Positions 55,804 through 64,000 of a DNA stretch of 64,000 nt are shown here, piece after piece; within the stretch, counting starts at the first letter, position 1, and each line of letters opens with the position of its first letter. The stretch spans positions 310,001-374,000 of the forward strand of contig NZ_MRYI01000003.1 in NCBI RefSeq assembly GCF_002260525.1, given 5' to 3'. This DNA is from Hahella sp. CCB-MM4 (GTDB lineage: Bacteria; Pseudomonadota; Gammaproteobacteria; Pseudomonadales; Oleiphilaceae). The position numbers and the translations under genes were made by a program. The notes under the pieces are model-generated. The model was not told the DNA's origin and did no database searches. It saw only the letters and a program-made list of their open reading frames with translations.

Positions 55804-57468
55804 TCAGTCTTCTGCTGCCCGGCCTTTCAGTGCAAACAGGCCTCGCGGATATTTCTGGATGAACAGGATGATCACCACCAGAACCAGAATCTTCGCCAGC
55901 ACAGCACCAGCAAAAGGTTCCATGAGTTTGTTGGCAATCCCCAGAGACATTGCCCCCACAAAGGTGCCAACCAGATTACCAACCCCGCCGAACACCACCA
56001 CCATGAATGAATCGATGATATAGGCCTGCCCAAGATTGGGACCCACATTGGTTAACTGGCTTAAAGCGACTCCCGCGATACCTGCAATACCGGATCCCAG
56101 TCCGAACGTCAGGGCATCCAGCCAACCGGTTCGAATCCCCATGGAACTGGCCATCCGCCGGTTTTGGGTAACAGCACGCATCTGCAATCCAAACAGGGTT
56201 TTGCGCAGTAGCAGCGCCAGAGTAAACAGCACCACCAGACTAAAGAGAATGATATAAAGACGGTTATAAGTCAGCGATAAAGCCCCGTTGATTTCCAGCG
56301 ATCCCGACATCCATGCGGGTGTTGTCACCGACTGGTTTAGAGGACTGAAAATTGTTCTCACTGCCTGTTGGAGGATCAGGCTGATACCAAATGTGGCAAG
56401 AAGGGTTTCCAGTGGGCGGCCGTACAGGTGACGGATGACTCCCCGCTCAATGACCACTCCAACGGCACCGGACACCAGGAACGCCGCCGGAATCGCCACG
56501 AATAATGAATAGTCAATATAGTTGGGCATTAACTGCTGGATCACATAGGTGGTATAGGCCCCCAGCATGATCATTTCCCCATGCGCCATATTGATCACAC
56601 CCATAACGCCAAACGTGATGGACAGACCAACAGCCGCCAGTAACAACACCGCCCCGAGGCTGATGCCGAAGTAGACATTCTCAATCCCTTTATTGAACGC
56701 AACCAGATCCTCAATGGATTCGAGCACATCGGCAGCGGCCTGGCGGACATCCGCATCCGGTTCCTGGAATTCACCGTTACGCTGTATCAGGAATCCCGCC
56801 AATAACGAACGCACTTCCGGATACAATTCACCTTTAAGCTTACCTATCGCGGCCACCCGTTCCTGGCTCTCACCATGACGGGCCACCAGCATTGCCTCAG
56901 ATACCGCGAGCAAGTGCAGGACAGTCTCGTTTTGCTCTTTTTGCAAAGCCTGACGCAGAGGCTTGATATTGCCTTCGTCATCAGATTTCATCATGGCCCG
57001 GGCAGCCTCAATCCTGGTATCCAGATTCGAGGAACGGAGCTGCAAAGAGGCCAGCGTCTCGCGTAACAGTCTACGCAGAGAATTATTCACACTGATCTTT
57101 TTGTAATCCCGTTTACTGATATCAGGCGTGGACTCAGCCGTCATGACATTGAATGCCTGATACCCCGATTCAATGGAGCTGAGCACGACAAATACATCCG
57201 CCGCGTTCTTGCTGTAATAGAGGTCGCCCTCCAGCATGCCGCTCAAAATGGGAATGACCCGATCATCATCCAGGTTACTTAAATCGGTAACCACTTGTTC
57301 TTTCTTGGAAAAGTTTGCAGATTTGAGTTCAGCCAGGGGAGTCAGAAGTTCACTGTCAGGAACTGCCGCCATGACATTGCGGGCGAATAACAGGGTGTTT
57401 ACCGTGAGAATAAAAATAACGGCAGTGACATGCAGCAGACGTGTAAGCCATACCGACGACATGCGCAT
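55804..57468 (-). CDS. urtB: Urea ABC transporter permease UrtB
   Basis: LivH-like permease with the long N-terminal domain that marks UrtB. From MRMSSVWLTRLLHV (57468, AGAGAACC upstream) it has 554 residues: signal/membrane segment 1-35, a helical domain to about 255 (LNLDDDRVIPILSGMLEGDLYYSK-type repeats), then eight or so membrane helices with GLSITFGVMGVINMAHGEM and VFGGVGNLVGTFVG. Follows urtA by a gap with a hairpin. Confidence 0.95.
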   Translation of the reverse strand: MRMSSVWLTRLLHVTAVIFILTVNTLLFARNVMAAVPDSELLTPLAELKSANFSKKEQVVTDLSNLDDDRVIPILSGMLEGDLYYSKNAADVFVVLSSIESGYQAFNVMTAESTPDISKRDYKKISVNNSLRRLLRETLASLQLRSSNLDTRIEAARAMMKSDDEGNIKPLRQALQKEQNETVLHLLAVSEAMLVARHGESQERVAAIGKLKGELYPEVRSLLAGFLIQRNGEFQEPDADVRQAAADVLESIEDLVAFNKGIENVYFGISLGAVLLLAAVGLSITFGVMGVINMAHGEMIMLGAYTTYVIQQLMPNYIDYSLFVAIPAAFLVSGAVGVVIERGVIRHLYGRPLETLLATFGISLILQQAVRTIFSPLNQSVTTPAWMSGSLEINGALSLTYNRLYIILFSLVVLFTLALLLRKTLFGLQMRAVTQNRRMASSMGIRTGWLDALTFGLGSGIAGIAGVALSQLTNVGPNLGQAYIIDSFMVVVFGGVGNLVGTFVGAMSLGIANKLMEPFAGAVLAKILVLVVIILFIQKYPRGLFALKGRAAED

Positions 57469-57529
57469 AATGGTTCTCTTTATATGTTGTGATTTGGAGT
57501 TGTCGAGAGTCTTGACCGTAATCGGCAAA

Positions 57530-57547
57530 GACCTCTTCCGTGAGGTC
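57530..57547 (-). repeat. Hairpin between urtA and urtB
   Basis: GACCTC-ACGGAA-GAGGTC on the minus strand, followed by TTTGCC. Thirty bases after the urtA stop. It probably raises urtA mRNA over urtB, as is common for binding-protein genes. Confidence 0.55.
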
Positions 57548-57575
57548 GCCTTCAGGTGTTTAAATCACACCAGGC

Positions 57576-58865
57576 TTAGTAGTTCTGACCTGAACACTTA
57601 CCGGTTTTAACGTTATAGTTACCGCATACCAGAGGGGCGGTCCAATCTGCCGTGATATCCTTGCTGCCTTCCAGATAATCTGACCAGGCATCTCCCATGA
57701 CCGCACCAGCAGTTTGCCATACGGTTTCAAACTGACCGTCTTCCTGGATTTCACCAATCAGTACCGGCTTAGTGATATGGTGGTTCGGCATCATAGTGGC
57801 ATAACCGCCGGAAAGATTAGGAACCGTGACTCCGATAATGGCGTTTGAAACCTTATCGACGTCAGTGGTACCGGCTTTTTTCACTGCCTCTGCCCACATG
57901 TTGAATCCAATAAAGTGAGCTTCCATCGGGTCGTTGGTTACCCGCTTGGAATCTTTGATAAAGGCTTTCCAGGAATCAATAAAGTCCGTATTTACATCTG
58001 AATCGACGCTCATGAAATAGTTCCATGCCGCCAGGTGGCCTACCAGTGGCTTGGTATCCAGTCCGGACAATTCTTCTTCACCTACAGAAAACGCGACAAC
58101 TGGAATGTCTTCAGCAGAAATGCCCTGGTTGGCAAGTTCCTTATAGAAAGGTACGTTGGCATCGCCGTTAATCGTCGAGACTACCGCGGTCTTGGCGCCT
58201 GCTGAACCGAATTTCTTGATATCGGATACGATGCTCTGCCAGTCGGAATGACCGAAAGGTGTGTAGTTGATCATGATATCCTTCGCAGCGACCCCTTTGG
58301 CCTTCAGATAAGCTTCCAGAATCTTGTTGGTGGTACGCGGATAGACATAGTCTGTTCCAGCCAGTACCCAACGCTTAACCCCGACTTCATTCATCAGGTA
58401 GTCGACGGCTGGAATGGCTTGCTGGTTGGGAGCTGCGCCGGTATAGAATACATTCTTGGAAGACTCTTCACCCTCATACTGAACAGGATAGAACAACAGA
58501 CCGTTGAGTTCTTCGAAGACTGGCAGTACGGATTTGCGGGAAACAGAAGTCCAGCATCCAAACACCACGTCAACTTTATCTTTCTCCAGAAGTTCACGGG
58601 CTTTCTCAGCAAACAGCGGCCAATTGGATGCGGGATCAACGACCACGGGTTCTAATTTCTTTCCTAACAGGCCACCCTTTTTGTTCTGCTCATCGATCAG
58701 CATCAGCACGGTATCTTTCAAAGTGGTTTCACTGATGGCCATGGTTCCACTGAGACTGTGCAACACACCTACCTTGATGGTATCCGCTGCCTGAACCAGG
58801 GATGCGCCGATGGAGAGCGCCAGCGCGGTAAATCCTACCCCGATGTTTTTAGTATATTTTTTCAT
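57576..58865 (-). CDS. urtA: Urea ABC transporter substrate-binding protein UrtA
   Basis: Periplasmic urea-binding protein, 429 residues from MKKYTKNIG (58865, GGAG upstream). Signal peptide ends SLVQAA; mature part DTIKVGVLHSLSGTMAISET. VFGCWTSVSRKSVLPVFEE and LLFYPVQYEGEESSKNVFYTG are UrtA signatures. It is the first gene of the minus-strand urtABCDE operon, divergent from ureD. A sigma-54-like element is upstream. Confidence 0.96.
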   Translation of the reverse strand: MKKYTKNIGVGFTALALSIGASLVQAADTIKVGVLHSLSGTMAISETTLKDTVLMLIDEQNKKGGLLGKKLEPVVVDPASNWPLFAEKARELLEKDKVDVVFGCWTSVSRKSVLPVFEELNGLLFYPVQYEGEESSKNVFYTGAAPNQQAIPAVDYLMNEVGVKRWVLAGTDYVYPRTTNKILEAYLKAKGVAAKDIMINYTPFGHSDWQSIVSDIKKFGSAGAKTAVVSTINGDANVPFYKELANQGISAEDIPVVAFSVGEEELSGLDTKPLVGHLAAWNYFMSVDSDVNTDFIDSWKAFIKDSKRVTNDPMEAHFIGFNMWAEAVKKAGTTDVDKVSNAIIGVTVPNLSGGYATMMPNHHITKPVLIGEIQEDGQFETVWQTAGAVMGDAWSDYLEGSKDITADWTAPLVCGNYNVKTGKCSGQNY

Positions 58866-58918
58866 TTTTGGAACTCCGGTGTTGGTTGTTTTGTGTGAGT
58901 TTCTCCCGCCTAACAAAC

Positions 58919-58934
58919 AGCACAGGTTATTCCA
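58919..58934 (-). promoter_or_regulatory. Sigma-54-like promoter of urtA
   Basis: On the minus strand TGGAATAACCTGTGCT has GG-N10-GC with the spacing of -24/-12 promoters, about 55 bases upstream of the urtA ATG. Nitrogen-regulated urea uptake would use NtrC and sigma-54. No strong NtrC site was found, so confidence is moderate. Confidence 0.4.
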
Positions 58935-59251
58935 TGCACTTTTTTTCCTTTAAAATTCATAGTATTACAAAAATTTCACGTTGATATCGCCTACGATCGC
59001 AACGCCCAGGCAGCGCCTAACGCACCAGTTAAGAGCACACCCATTTCCAGTCCGCTTCATTTTAGTGCCTTGATAAAGATCATTTCGCAGATAATGATTC
59101 CCAGGAACAGGGACAGTCCCATTTCGGTGCAAGCCGATAATTCACTAAGTCCAGTAAATTAAAGGGGTTCAGCCATATCGATGAGCGTCACGGGCCGCCG
59201 TGCCTCATTCTGGCACGCGATTCGCTAGTTGTTATATGGTCAAGCGATTAG

Positions 59252-59299
59252 TTAGCCGAATAGTCAGGCCAATCGTTAGCGGAATAGTCAGGAGAACGA
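59252..59299. repeat. 24-bp tandem repeat upstream of ureD
   Basis: TTAGCCGAATAGTCAGG starts at 59252 and TTAGCGGAATAGTCAGG at 59276, period exactly 24; a degenerate third copy TTAGCCTGGCAACA begins at 59300. Further CGATTAG/CGTTAG units border it. Confidence 0.82.
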
Positions 59300-59424
59300 T
59301 TAGCCTGGCAACAAGACTTACAGCAAGACCAATGTCACGACACCAGCGCACTATCGGGTTCCTTTATTCGCTGATCTATGACTGATAGAACATACCGTTG
59401 CCGAACAAGAAGAATTCACCGCCA

Positions 59425-60438
59425 ATGAATATATCCGAACAGGTACAGACCACAGATGACAACCAGACGCTAAACGCCGTCCCCTGCACTCGAGACCCTG
59501 TTGATACGGCAAGCCGGACCGAGAGTACGACAAGCGACAACAACCAGAAACCGACCGGCGCCAGAAACTGGCCCGCCAGACTTGAGATATCAGCTTGCGC
59601 CAACCAGGGTCGAACCAGCATTTCCCGGGCCCGCCACGAAGGCCCGCTGCGTATTCAACGTCCGTTCTATCCTGAAGGTACTGAGAGGCCTCACTTATAT
59701 TTGCTGCATCCCCCGGGGGGCTTGGTCTGCGGGGATCATTTAAAGATTGATATTGACCTGGAAGAACAGGCAAAACTACTCATCACCACCCCTTCCGCCG
59801 GAAAGATTTATCGGACTGATCAACAGGGTCACGCCCAAAAGCAGGACATCAACATAGAGTGCACCAATAACGCACATATCGAGTGGCTGCCCCAGGAGAA
59901 TATTATCTATGATGGTGCAAACGGGGAGCAGAATCTGACCTTGTCGACGACTTCCGACAGTTCCTTTCTCCTTTGGGATATCACCGCCATGGGTCGCCCC
60001 GCCACGAATGCACCATTCAGGCGGGGATGCTTTATCCAGAAGCTGAATATTGTGAAAAACGGCCTGCCCTATTTCCACGAAAGAGTTCATTTGCAGGATG
60101 CTGGGGCTAACTTCACCTCCCCTTGGGGACTGAATCATTATCCGGTCTACGGTTCGTTATTTGCCGGATATATCAAAGATAGTCAGGCGGCACTGGAAGC
60201 GTTAAGAGATCATCTGGATTCTGTGATTTCAGGTAGTGTACCGCCAGCCCTGTCTGCCATAGAGATATCCAGGTCCCCAATACAGTGGTCCGCCACTCGC
60301 AGGGACGACCTCATCATTCTCAGGGCTCTGGGACAGCAGTCAGAACCCATTAAAGCCCTGTTTATGGAAGCCTGGCATCTGTTAAGGCCACAAATCCTTG
60401 GCGTCGACGCCTGTCCTCCAAGAATCTGGGCGACCTGA
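59425..60438 (+). CDS. ureD: Urease accessory protein UreD
   Basis: Chaperone that binds apo-urease with UreF and UreG for nickel insertion. The ATG at 59425 gives 337 residues; a TTG at 59398 and other starts are possible and no strong ribosome site is seen. LYLLHPPGGLVCGDHLKID, TTPSAGKIYRTD and WLPQENIIYDGA are the usual signatures. The first 45 or so residues are not conserved and Thr/Asn-rich. Confidence 0.92.
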   Translation: MNISEQVQTTDDNQTLNAVPCTRDPVDTASRTESTTSDNNQKPTGARNWPARLEISACANQGRTSISRARHEGPLRIQRPFYPEGTERPHLYLLHPPGGLVCGDHLKIDIDLEEQAKLLITTPSAGKIYRTDQQGHAQKQDINIECTNNAHIEWLPQENIIYDGANGEQNLTLSTTSDSSFLLWDITAMGRPATNAPFRRGCFIQKLNIVKNGLPYFHERVHLQDAGANFTSPWGLNHYPVYGSLFAGYIKDSQAALEALRDHLDSVISGSVPPALSAIEISRSPIQWSATRRDDLIILRALGQQSEPIKALFMEAWHLLRPQILGVDACPPRIWAT

Positions 60439-60493
60439 GCAAGGATTATGGAACAAAAGATGGCACAGACAAAAGAATGAAAAAGCCAACTGA

Positions 60494-60535
60494 CTATTTA
60501 GCCCGATCTATTTAGTTCGTTTATTTACTTCGGTT
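60494..60535. repeat. 14-bp tandem repeat between ureD and ureA
   Basis: CTATTTAGCCCGAT, CTATTTAGTTCGTT and TATTTACTTCGGTT follow one another at 60494, 60508 and 60522. It lies upstream of the ureA ribosome site (ATGAGG). The rest of the ureD-ureA gap is A-rich. Confidence 0.7.
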
Positions 60536-60580
60536 ATCCACCTGGAGCACCGCAAAGAAGAACATAATGAGGATTCTTCA

Positions 60581-60883
60581 ATGGAATTAACCCCCAGAGA
60601 AAAAGACAAGTTACTGCTTTTTACCGCAGCCCTCCTGGCGGAAAGAAGAAAACAGAAGGGTCTAAAGCTGAATTACCCCGAGGCCATTGCCTTACTCAGC
60701 ATGGAAATTATCGAAGGGGCCCGCGAAGGACGTACCGTCGCTGACCTGATGGATTACGGAAGGACATTGCTATCCCGGGATGACGTGATGGAAGGAGTCC
60801 CGGAAATGATCCCGGAAGTTCAGGTTGAAGCCACCTTTCCCGACGGTACCAAATTGGTCACCGTCCATAACCCCATTCCATAA
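60581..60883 (+). CDS. ureA: Urease gamma subunit
   Basis: Smallest structural subunit. [22 protein letters not shown] and [20 protein letters not shown] are family signatures; 100 residues. GAGG ribosome site upstream. Followed by a gap of 153 bases containing a tandem repeat array before ureB, longer than the usual few bases. Confidence 0.98.
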   Translation: MELTPREKDKLLLFTAALLAERRKQKGLKLNYPEAIALLSMEIIEGAREGRTVADLMDYGRTLLSRDDVMEGVPEMIPEVQVEATFPDGTKLVTVHNPIP

Positions 60884-60982
60884 CGCTTATCGATTCCCTT
60901 GGCTAACGGCTATCAAGCCTTGGCTAAAGGCTTTCGATTGCCCTGGCTGACGCTATAGATTGCCCTCACTGACATAGGGCCA
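60884..60982. repeat. 21-23-bp tandem array between ureA and ureB
   Basis: Starting at the base after the ureA stop, five degenerate units follow, each close to GCTATCGATTGCCCTGGCTGA: about 60884, 60908, 60929, 60951 and 60973. The pattern TTGCCCTGGCTGA is well kept in two of them. The unit is 21-23 bases. Confidence 0.7.
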
Positions 60983-61036
60983 TTGCCCTGATAGATAAAC
61001 ATAGGGCTGTTGCAGATAACGACAAAGGAGCATCCC

Positions 61037-61342
61037 ATGATACCGGGAGAAATAAAGTCCGTTCCTGGCGATATAGAACTGAACAAAGGTCTGCCCACTG
61101 TGACGGTGGCAGTCACCAATACCGGAGATCGTCCTATTCAGGTTGGTTCTCACTACCATTTTTTTGAAACCAACCCCGCGCTTGATTTTGACCGCACGAA
61201 ATCCCGTGGATATCGATTGAATATAGCGGCCGGAACCGCGGTCCGCTTCGAACCCGGTCAGACAAGGACGGTTGAACTGGTCGGTATCACAGGGGAAGGA
61301 AAAGTATACGGCTTCCGCGGAGAAATCATGGGCAAACTCTAG
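61037..61342 (+). CDS. ureB: Urease beta subunit
   Basis: Structural subunit (101 residues). [16 protein letters not shown] and [17 protein letters not shown] are typical, with the ATG at 61037 preceded by AAAGGAG. The frame is open nine codons further upstream but those have no ribosome site. Confidence 0.98.
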   Translation: MIPGEIKSVPGDIELNKGLPTVTVAVTNTGDRPIQVGSHYHFFETNPALDFDRTKSRGYRLNIAAGTAVRFEPGQTRTVELVGITGEGKVYGFRGEIMGKL

Positions 61343-61379
61343 CCCGGTATCTGCACAAAAGAATTCAGGAGACATGACA

Positions 61380-63083
61380 ATGGCAAAAATTTCCCGGGCG
61401 GCCTATGCGGATATGTTCGGTCCTACTGTTGGTGACCGAGTCAGGCTAGGTGATACTGAGCTTTGGATCGAGGTCGAAAAGGACTACGCGCAATACGGTC
61501 ACGAAGTAAAATTTGGCGGCGGCAAGGTGATACGCGACGGCATGGGACAATCCCAGGCGACCAGCAAAGATGCGGTGGACACAGTCATCACCAATGCCCT
61601 GATATTGGATTACTGGGGAATCGTAAAAGCCGATATCGGCATTAAACACGGGAGAATTGCTGCCATCGGTAAGGCCGGCAATCCTGATAATCAGGATCAT
61701 GTCGATATTATTATCGGCCCCGGAACCGAAGTGATTGCGGGCGAAGGAACCATCGCTACCGCAGGGGGTATCGATTCCCATATCCATTTCATTTGCCCAC
61801 AGCAGATCGAAGAAGCCCTGATGTCCGGCGTCACCACCATGCTTGGTGGAGGAACCGGACCCGCAACCGGCACCAATGCCACCACCTGCACACCAGGTCC
61901 CTGGCACTTGAGCCGGATGCTGCAGGCAGCCGATGCGTTTCCCATGAATCTGGGTTTTTTGGGCAAAGGCAACGCCAGTCTTCCAGGGGGTCTGGAAGAG
62001 CAGATTGTGGCCGGCGCCATGGGTCTGAAGCTCCATGAGGACTGGGGAACCACGCCTGCGGCAATCGATAACTGCCTGAACGTTGCAGAAAAGTATGATG
62101 TTCAGGTCGCGATTCACACCGATACCCTCAATGAATCGGGTTTTGTTGAAGACACCCTGGCGGCCTTCAAAGGCAGAACGATTCACACCTATCATACCGA
62201 AGGTGCCGGTGGCGGCCATGCTCCGGACATTATCAAGGCCTGTGGCGAATCCAACGTATTACCCTCTTCGACTAATCCAACTCGCCCCTACACGATCAAC
62301 ACTGTGGACGAGCACCTGGATATGCTGATGGTATGCCACCACCTGGACCCCGACATCCCGGAAGACGTCGCATTCGCCGATTCCAGAATTCGTAAGGAAA
62401 CCATAGCCGCCGAGGATATTCTTCACGACCTGGGTGCGTTCAGTATGATCGCATCAGACTCACAGGCAATGGGACGGGTGGGAGAAGTCGTCACCCGTAC
62501 CTGGCAGACGGCTCACAAAATGAAAGTCCAGCGTGGCCCTTTGTCACCGGACTCCGACCGACACGACAACTTCCGGGCCAAGCGCTATGTAGCCAAATAT
62601 ACGATCAATCCGGCCATTACCCACGGTATTGCTGACGAAGTGGGTTCCCTGGAAGTCGGAAAACTGGCAGACATCGTTTTGTGGAAACCCGCTTTCTTTG
62701 CCACCAAGCCGGCCGTCATCATTAAAGGCGGCATGATCGCCGCTGCTCCGATGGGCGACCCGAACGCCTCCATCCCTACCCCTCAACCCGTCCATTATCG
62801 TCCTATGTTTGGGGCCTTTGGTGGGGCGCTGCCACAAACAAGGATTACCTTTGTCAGCCAGGCTGCCCTGGCAAATGACATCAAGGGCTCTCTGGGCCTG
62901 ACGTCCATGGTTGCCGCCTGTCGTAATACCCGCTCAGTTACGAAAAAGGACATGCTGCTAAATGACCTGATGCCCAGAATGGAGGTGGACTCGCAGACTT
63001 ACGAAGTGCGGGCCGACGGCGAATTACTGGTTTGCGAACCGGCAAAGGTATTACCCCTTGCGCAACGTTATTTCCTATTTTAG
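61380..63083 (+). CDS. ureC: Urease alpha subunit (catalytic)
   Basis: Nickel-dependent hydrolase of urea, 567 residues from [15 protein letters not shown] (61380; AGGAG is eight bases upstream). Nickel ligands are at canonical positions: His134 and His136 (DSHIHFI), the carbamylated Lys217 (MGLKLHED), His246 (AIHTDTL), His272 (TYHTEG) and Asp360 (IASDSQAM). The flap Cys319-His320 (MVCHHLD) is intact. All active-site residues match Klebsiella urease numbering, so the enzyme should be active once nickel is inserted. Confidence 0.98.
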   Translation: MAKISRAAYADMFGPTVGDRVRLGDTELWIEVEKDYAQYGHEVKFGGGKVIRDGMGQSQATSKDAVDTVITNALILDYWGIVKADIGIKHGRIAAIGKAGNPDNQDHVDIIIGPGTEVIAGEGTIATAGGIDSHIHFICPQQIEEALMSGVTTMLGGGTGPATGTNATTCTPGPWHLSRMLQAADAFPMNLGFLGKGNASLPGGLEEQIVAGAMGLKLHEDWGTTPAAIDNCLNVAEKYDVQVAIHTDTLNESGFVEDTLAAFKGRTIHTYHTEGAGGGHAPDIIKACGESNVLPSSTNPTRPYTINTVDEHLDMLMVCHHLDPDIPEDVAFADSRIRKETIAAEDILHDLGAFSMIASDSQAMGRVGEVVTRTWQTAHKMKVQRGPLSPDSDRHDNFRAKRYVAKYTINPAITHGIADEVGSLEVGKLADIVLWKPAFFATKPAVIIKGGMIAAAPMGDPNASIPTPQPVHYRPMFGAFGGALPQTRITFVSQAALANDIKGSLGLTSMVAACRNTRSVTKKDMLLNDLMPRMEVDSQTYEVRADGELLVCEPAKVLPLAQRYFLF

Positions 63084-63120
63084 GCAATGAATTCTGGAGA
63101 GCTCCAAAAGAGGTAACACG

Positions 63121-63741
63121 ATGTTAAAAGTCATTGAACGCCTGACGGCCAGTAAGACCGGCGAACCGACATTAGAAATCGCAGCGGAAATTGAACTGAC
63201 CTATGACGAGCGCAAACGGGGCCGCTTCAAAACCCAAAGCCGTTGCGGCAAGGAAGTCGGGCTGTTTCTGGAGAGAGGTAAATGCCTCCTCGACGGCGAA
63301 CTGCTGGTGACCGACACCGGAGAGTTCGTCAAGGTAGTGGCAGCTCAGGAGTCAGTCGTTACCGCACGGGCACAAGAGCCGATGCAGTTTGCCAGAATCG
63401 CCTACCACCTGGGTAACCGGCATGTTCCCTTACAGATCGGAGAATTTTGGGTGAGGATGCAGCCCGATCATGTACTTGAAGATCTCTGCCGCCTGTATGG
63501 TCTGGAGGTCACATCGGAACAGGCACCGTTCCAGCCGGAAAACGGCGCTTATGGTCAACATGGGGGTCATGCCCATGGGCATCATCACGGGCACTCTGAG
63601 CACCATTCACATGAGGAGCATTCACATGAGCGCAATCTTGGTCACGAGAACAGTCATGGTCACGAGCACAGTCACGGACACCGTCATGGTCAAGAGCACT
63701 GTCATGGCCAGGAGCACCACAATCATGAGCATCAGCACTAG
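63121..63741 (+). CDS. ureE: Urease accessory protein UreE with His-rich tail
   Basis: Nickel metallochaperone for urease. Residues 1-145 are the UreE core ([32 protein letters not shown]). The C-terminal tail of about 62 residues has 26 histidines in HGHEHSHGH-type repeats, longer than in many relatives, suggesting nickel storage. 206 residues in all. AGAGGT ribosome site. A strongly biased reading frame inside the tail in frame +2 is not real. Confidence 0.96.
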   Translation: MLKVIERLTASKTGEPTLEIAAEIELTYDERKRGRFKTQSRCGKEVGLFLERGKCLLDGELLVTDTGEFVKVVAAQESVVTARAQEPMQFARIAYHLGNRHVPLQIGEFWVRMQPDHVLEDLCRLYGLEVTSEQAPFQPENGAYGQHGGHAHGHHHGHSEHHSHEEHSHERNLGHENSHGHEHSHGHRHGQEHCHGQEHHNHEHQH

Positions 63742-63754
63742 GATTTAATCGGCG

Positions 63755-64000
63755 ATGAATACGATTCCCATGCTCAGACTGTTCAACCTGATCAGTCCAG
63801 CTTTACCGGTGGGCGCTTTCGCGTATTCCCAAGGCCTGGAGTGGGCTATCGAGGAAGGCGGCGTCGATTCACCGGAAGCAATCAGCGACTGGATCGCCAA
63901 CATCCTCCGCTACAACATCAGCCACACCGATATTCCGGTAATGGCCCGAATGATCAATGCCCTGGCAGCACATGATCGGGAAATGCTGTTGTTCTGGAAT
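63755..64000 (+). CDS. ureF: Urease accessory protein UreF (3' end cut by window edge)
   Basis: GTPase-modulating chaperone working with UreD and UreG. The first 82 residues are visible: LRLFNLISPALPVGAFAYSQ and GLEWAIEEGGVDS match the family. The ATG at 63755 follows the ureE stop by 13 bases; a second in-frame ATG at 63770 is less likely. ureG is expected beyond the window. Confidence 0.95.
   Translation, partial: MNTIPMLRLFNLISPALPVGAFAYSQGLEWAIEEGGVDSPEAISDWIANILRYNISHTDIPVMARMINALAAHDREMLLFWN

Larger units (their letters stand above)
58866..59424. other. Divergent intergenic region urtA-ureD
   Basis: A 559-base gap without a supported gene. It contains a sigma-54-type element near urtA (58919-58934), a CGTGCC-TCATTCT-GGCACG hairpin at 59199-59217, and 24-bp tandem repeats near ureD (59252-59299). 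A clear sigma-70 promoter for ureD is not seen. Confidence 0.55.

Noticed and set aside
63470-63748. 92-codon frame inside ureE rich in Met, Thr and Ile
   Set aside because: Second-frame reading of the His-codon repeats (CAT/CAC) of the UreE tail.

Overview
The window looks like chromosomal DNA of a marine gammaproteobacterium of the Oceanospirillales/Pseudomonadales type. The evidence is gene order: cysE-iscR-iscS ... ndk-rlmN-pilW-rodZ-ispG-hisS, trmJ beside suhB, queA-tgt-yajC-secD-secF, and flgBCDEFGHIJKL in one run preceded by a sigma-54-type promoter. The species cannot be named from the sequence alone. I see no phage, insertion sequence, CRISPR array or rRNA operon.

Layout. 1-9495 (mostly minus strand): housekeeping block hisS (cut by the window edge), ispG, rodZ, pilW, rlmN, ndk, iscS, iscR, cysE, trmJ. 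The usual iscU-iscA-hscB-hscA-fdx genes between iscS and ndk are absent. 10011-10808: a SuhB homologue that has lost its inositol-phosphatase metal ligands but keeps a boxA-like element in its leader. 10921-16671: secF, secD, yajC, tgt, queA, then tRNA-Leu(CAA) at 16959-17043. 17210-29476: flagellar rod, hook, ring and junction genes flgL to flgB. 29824-38325: nitroreductase, class III nucleotide cyclase, queF, a YadGH-like ABC exporter, two lipoproteins and an HD-GYP protein with a degenerate active site. 38532-41247: Fur-box-controlled iron(III) uptake genes fbpAB. 41363-52836: acyl-CoA ligase, small zinc-ribbon membrane protein, a three-gene ABC importer of the tryptophan/tyrosine type, a PAS-GGDEF-EAL protein, a dehydratase-like PLP enzyme, sseA, a metallo-beta-lactamase-fold protein and yceI. 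52954-64000: the urea module, with urtABCDE (high-affinity urea uptake) divergent from ureDABCEF (urease structural and nickel-insertion genes, ureF cut by the edge).

How the parts fit. Urea imported by Urt is hydrolysed by urease, a typical nitrogen-scavenging pair; a GG-N10-GC element upstream of urtA suggests nitrogen (sigma-54) control. tgt, queA and queF all serve queuosine synthesis. The PAS-GGDEF-EAL protein, the HD-GYP-like protein and the flagellar genes point to c-di-GMP-linked motility control.

Most unusual: (1) the ISC scaffold/chaperone genes are missing together with the C-terminal IscU-docking tail of IscS; (2) SuhB is predicted to be catalytically dead but keeps its rRNA-antitermination-type leader; (3) at least thirteen intergenic gaps carry short degenerate tandem repeats (unit 14-28 bp), each with its own unrelated unit and often starting at the stop codon of the upstream gene; (4) FlgE and FlgK share a homologous inserted domain of about 175-185 residues.
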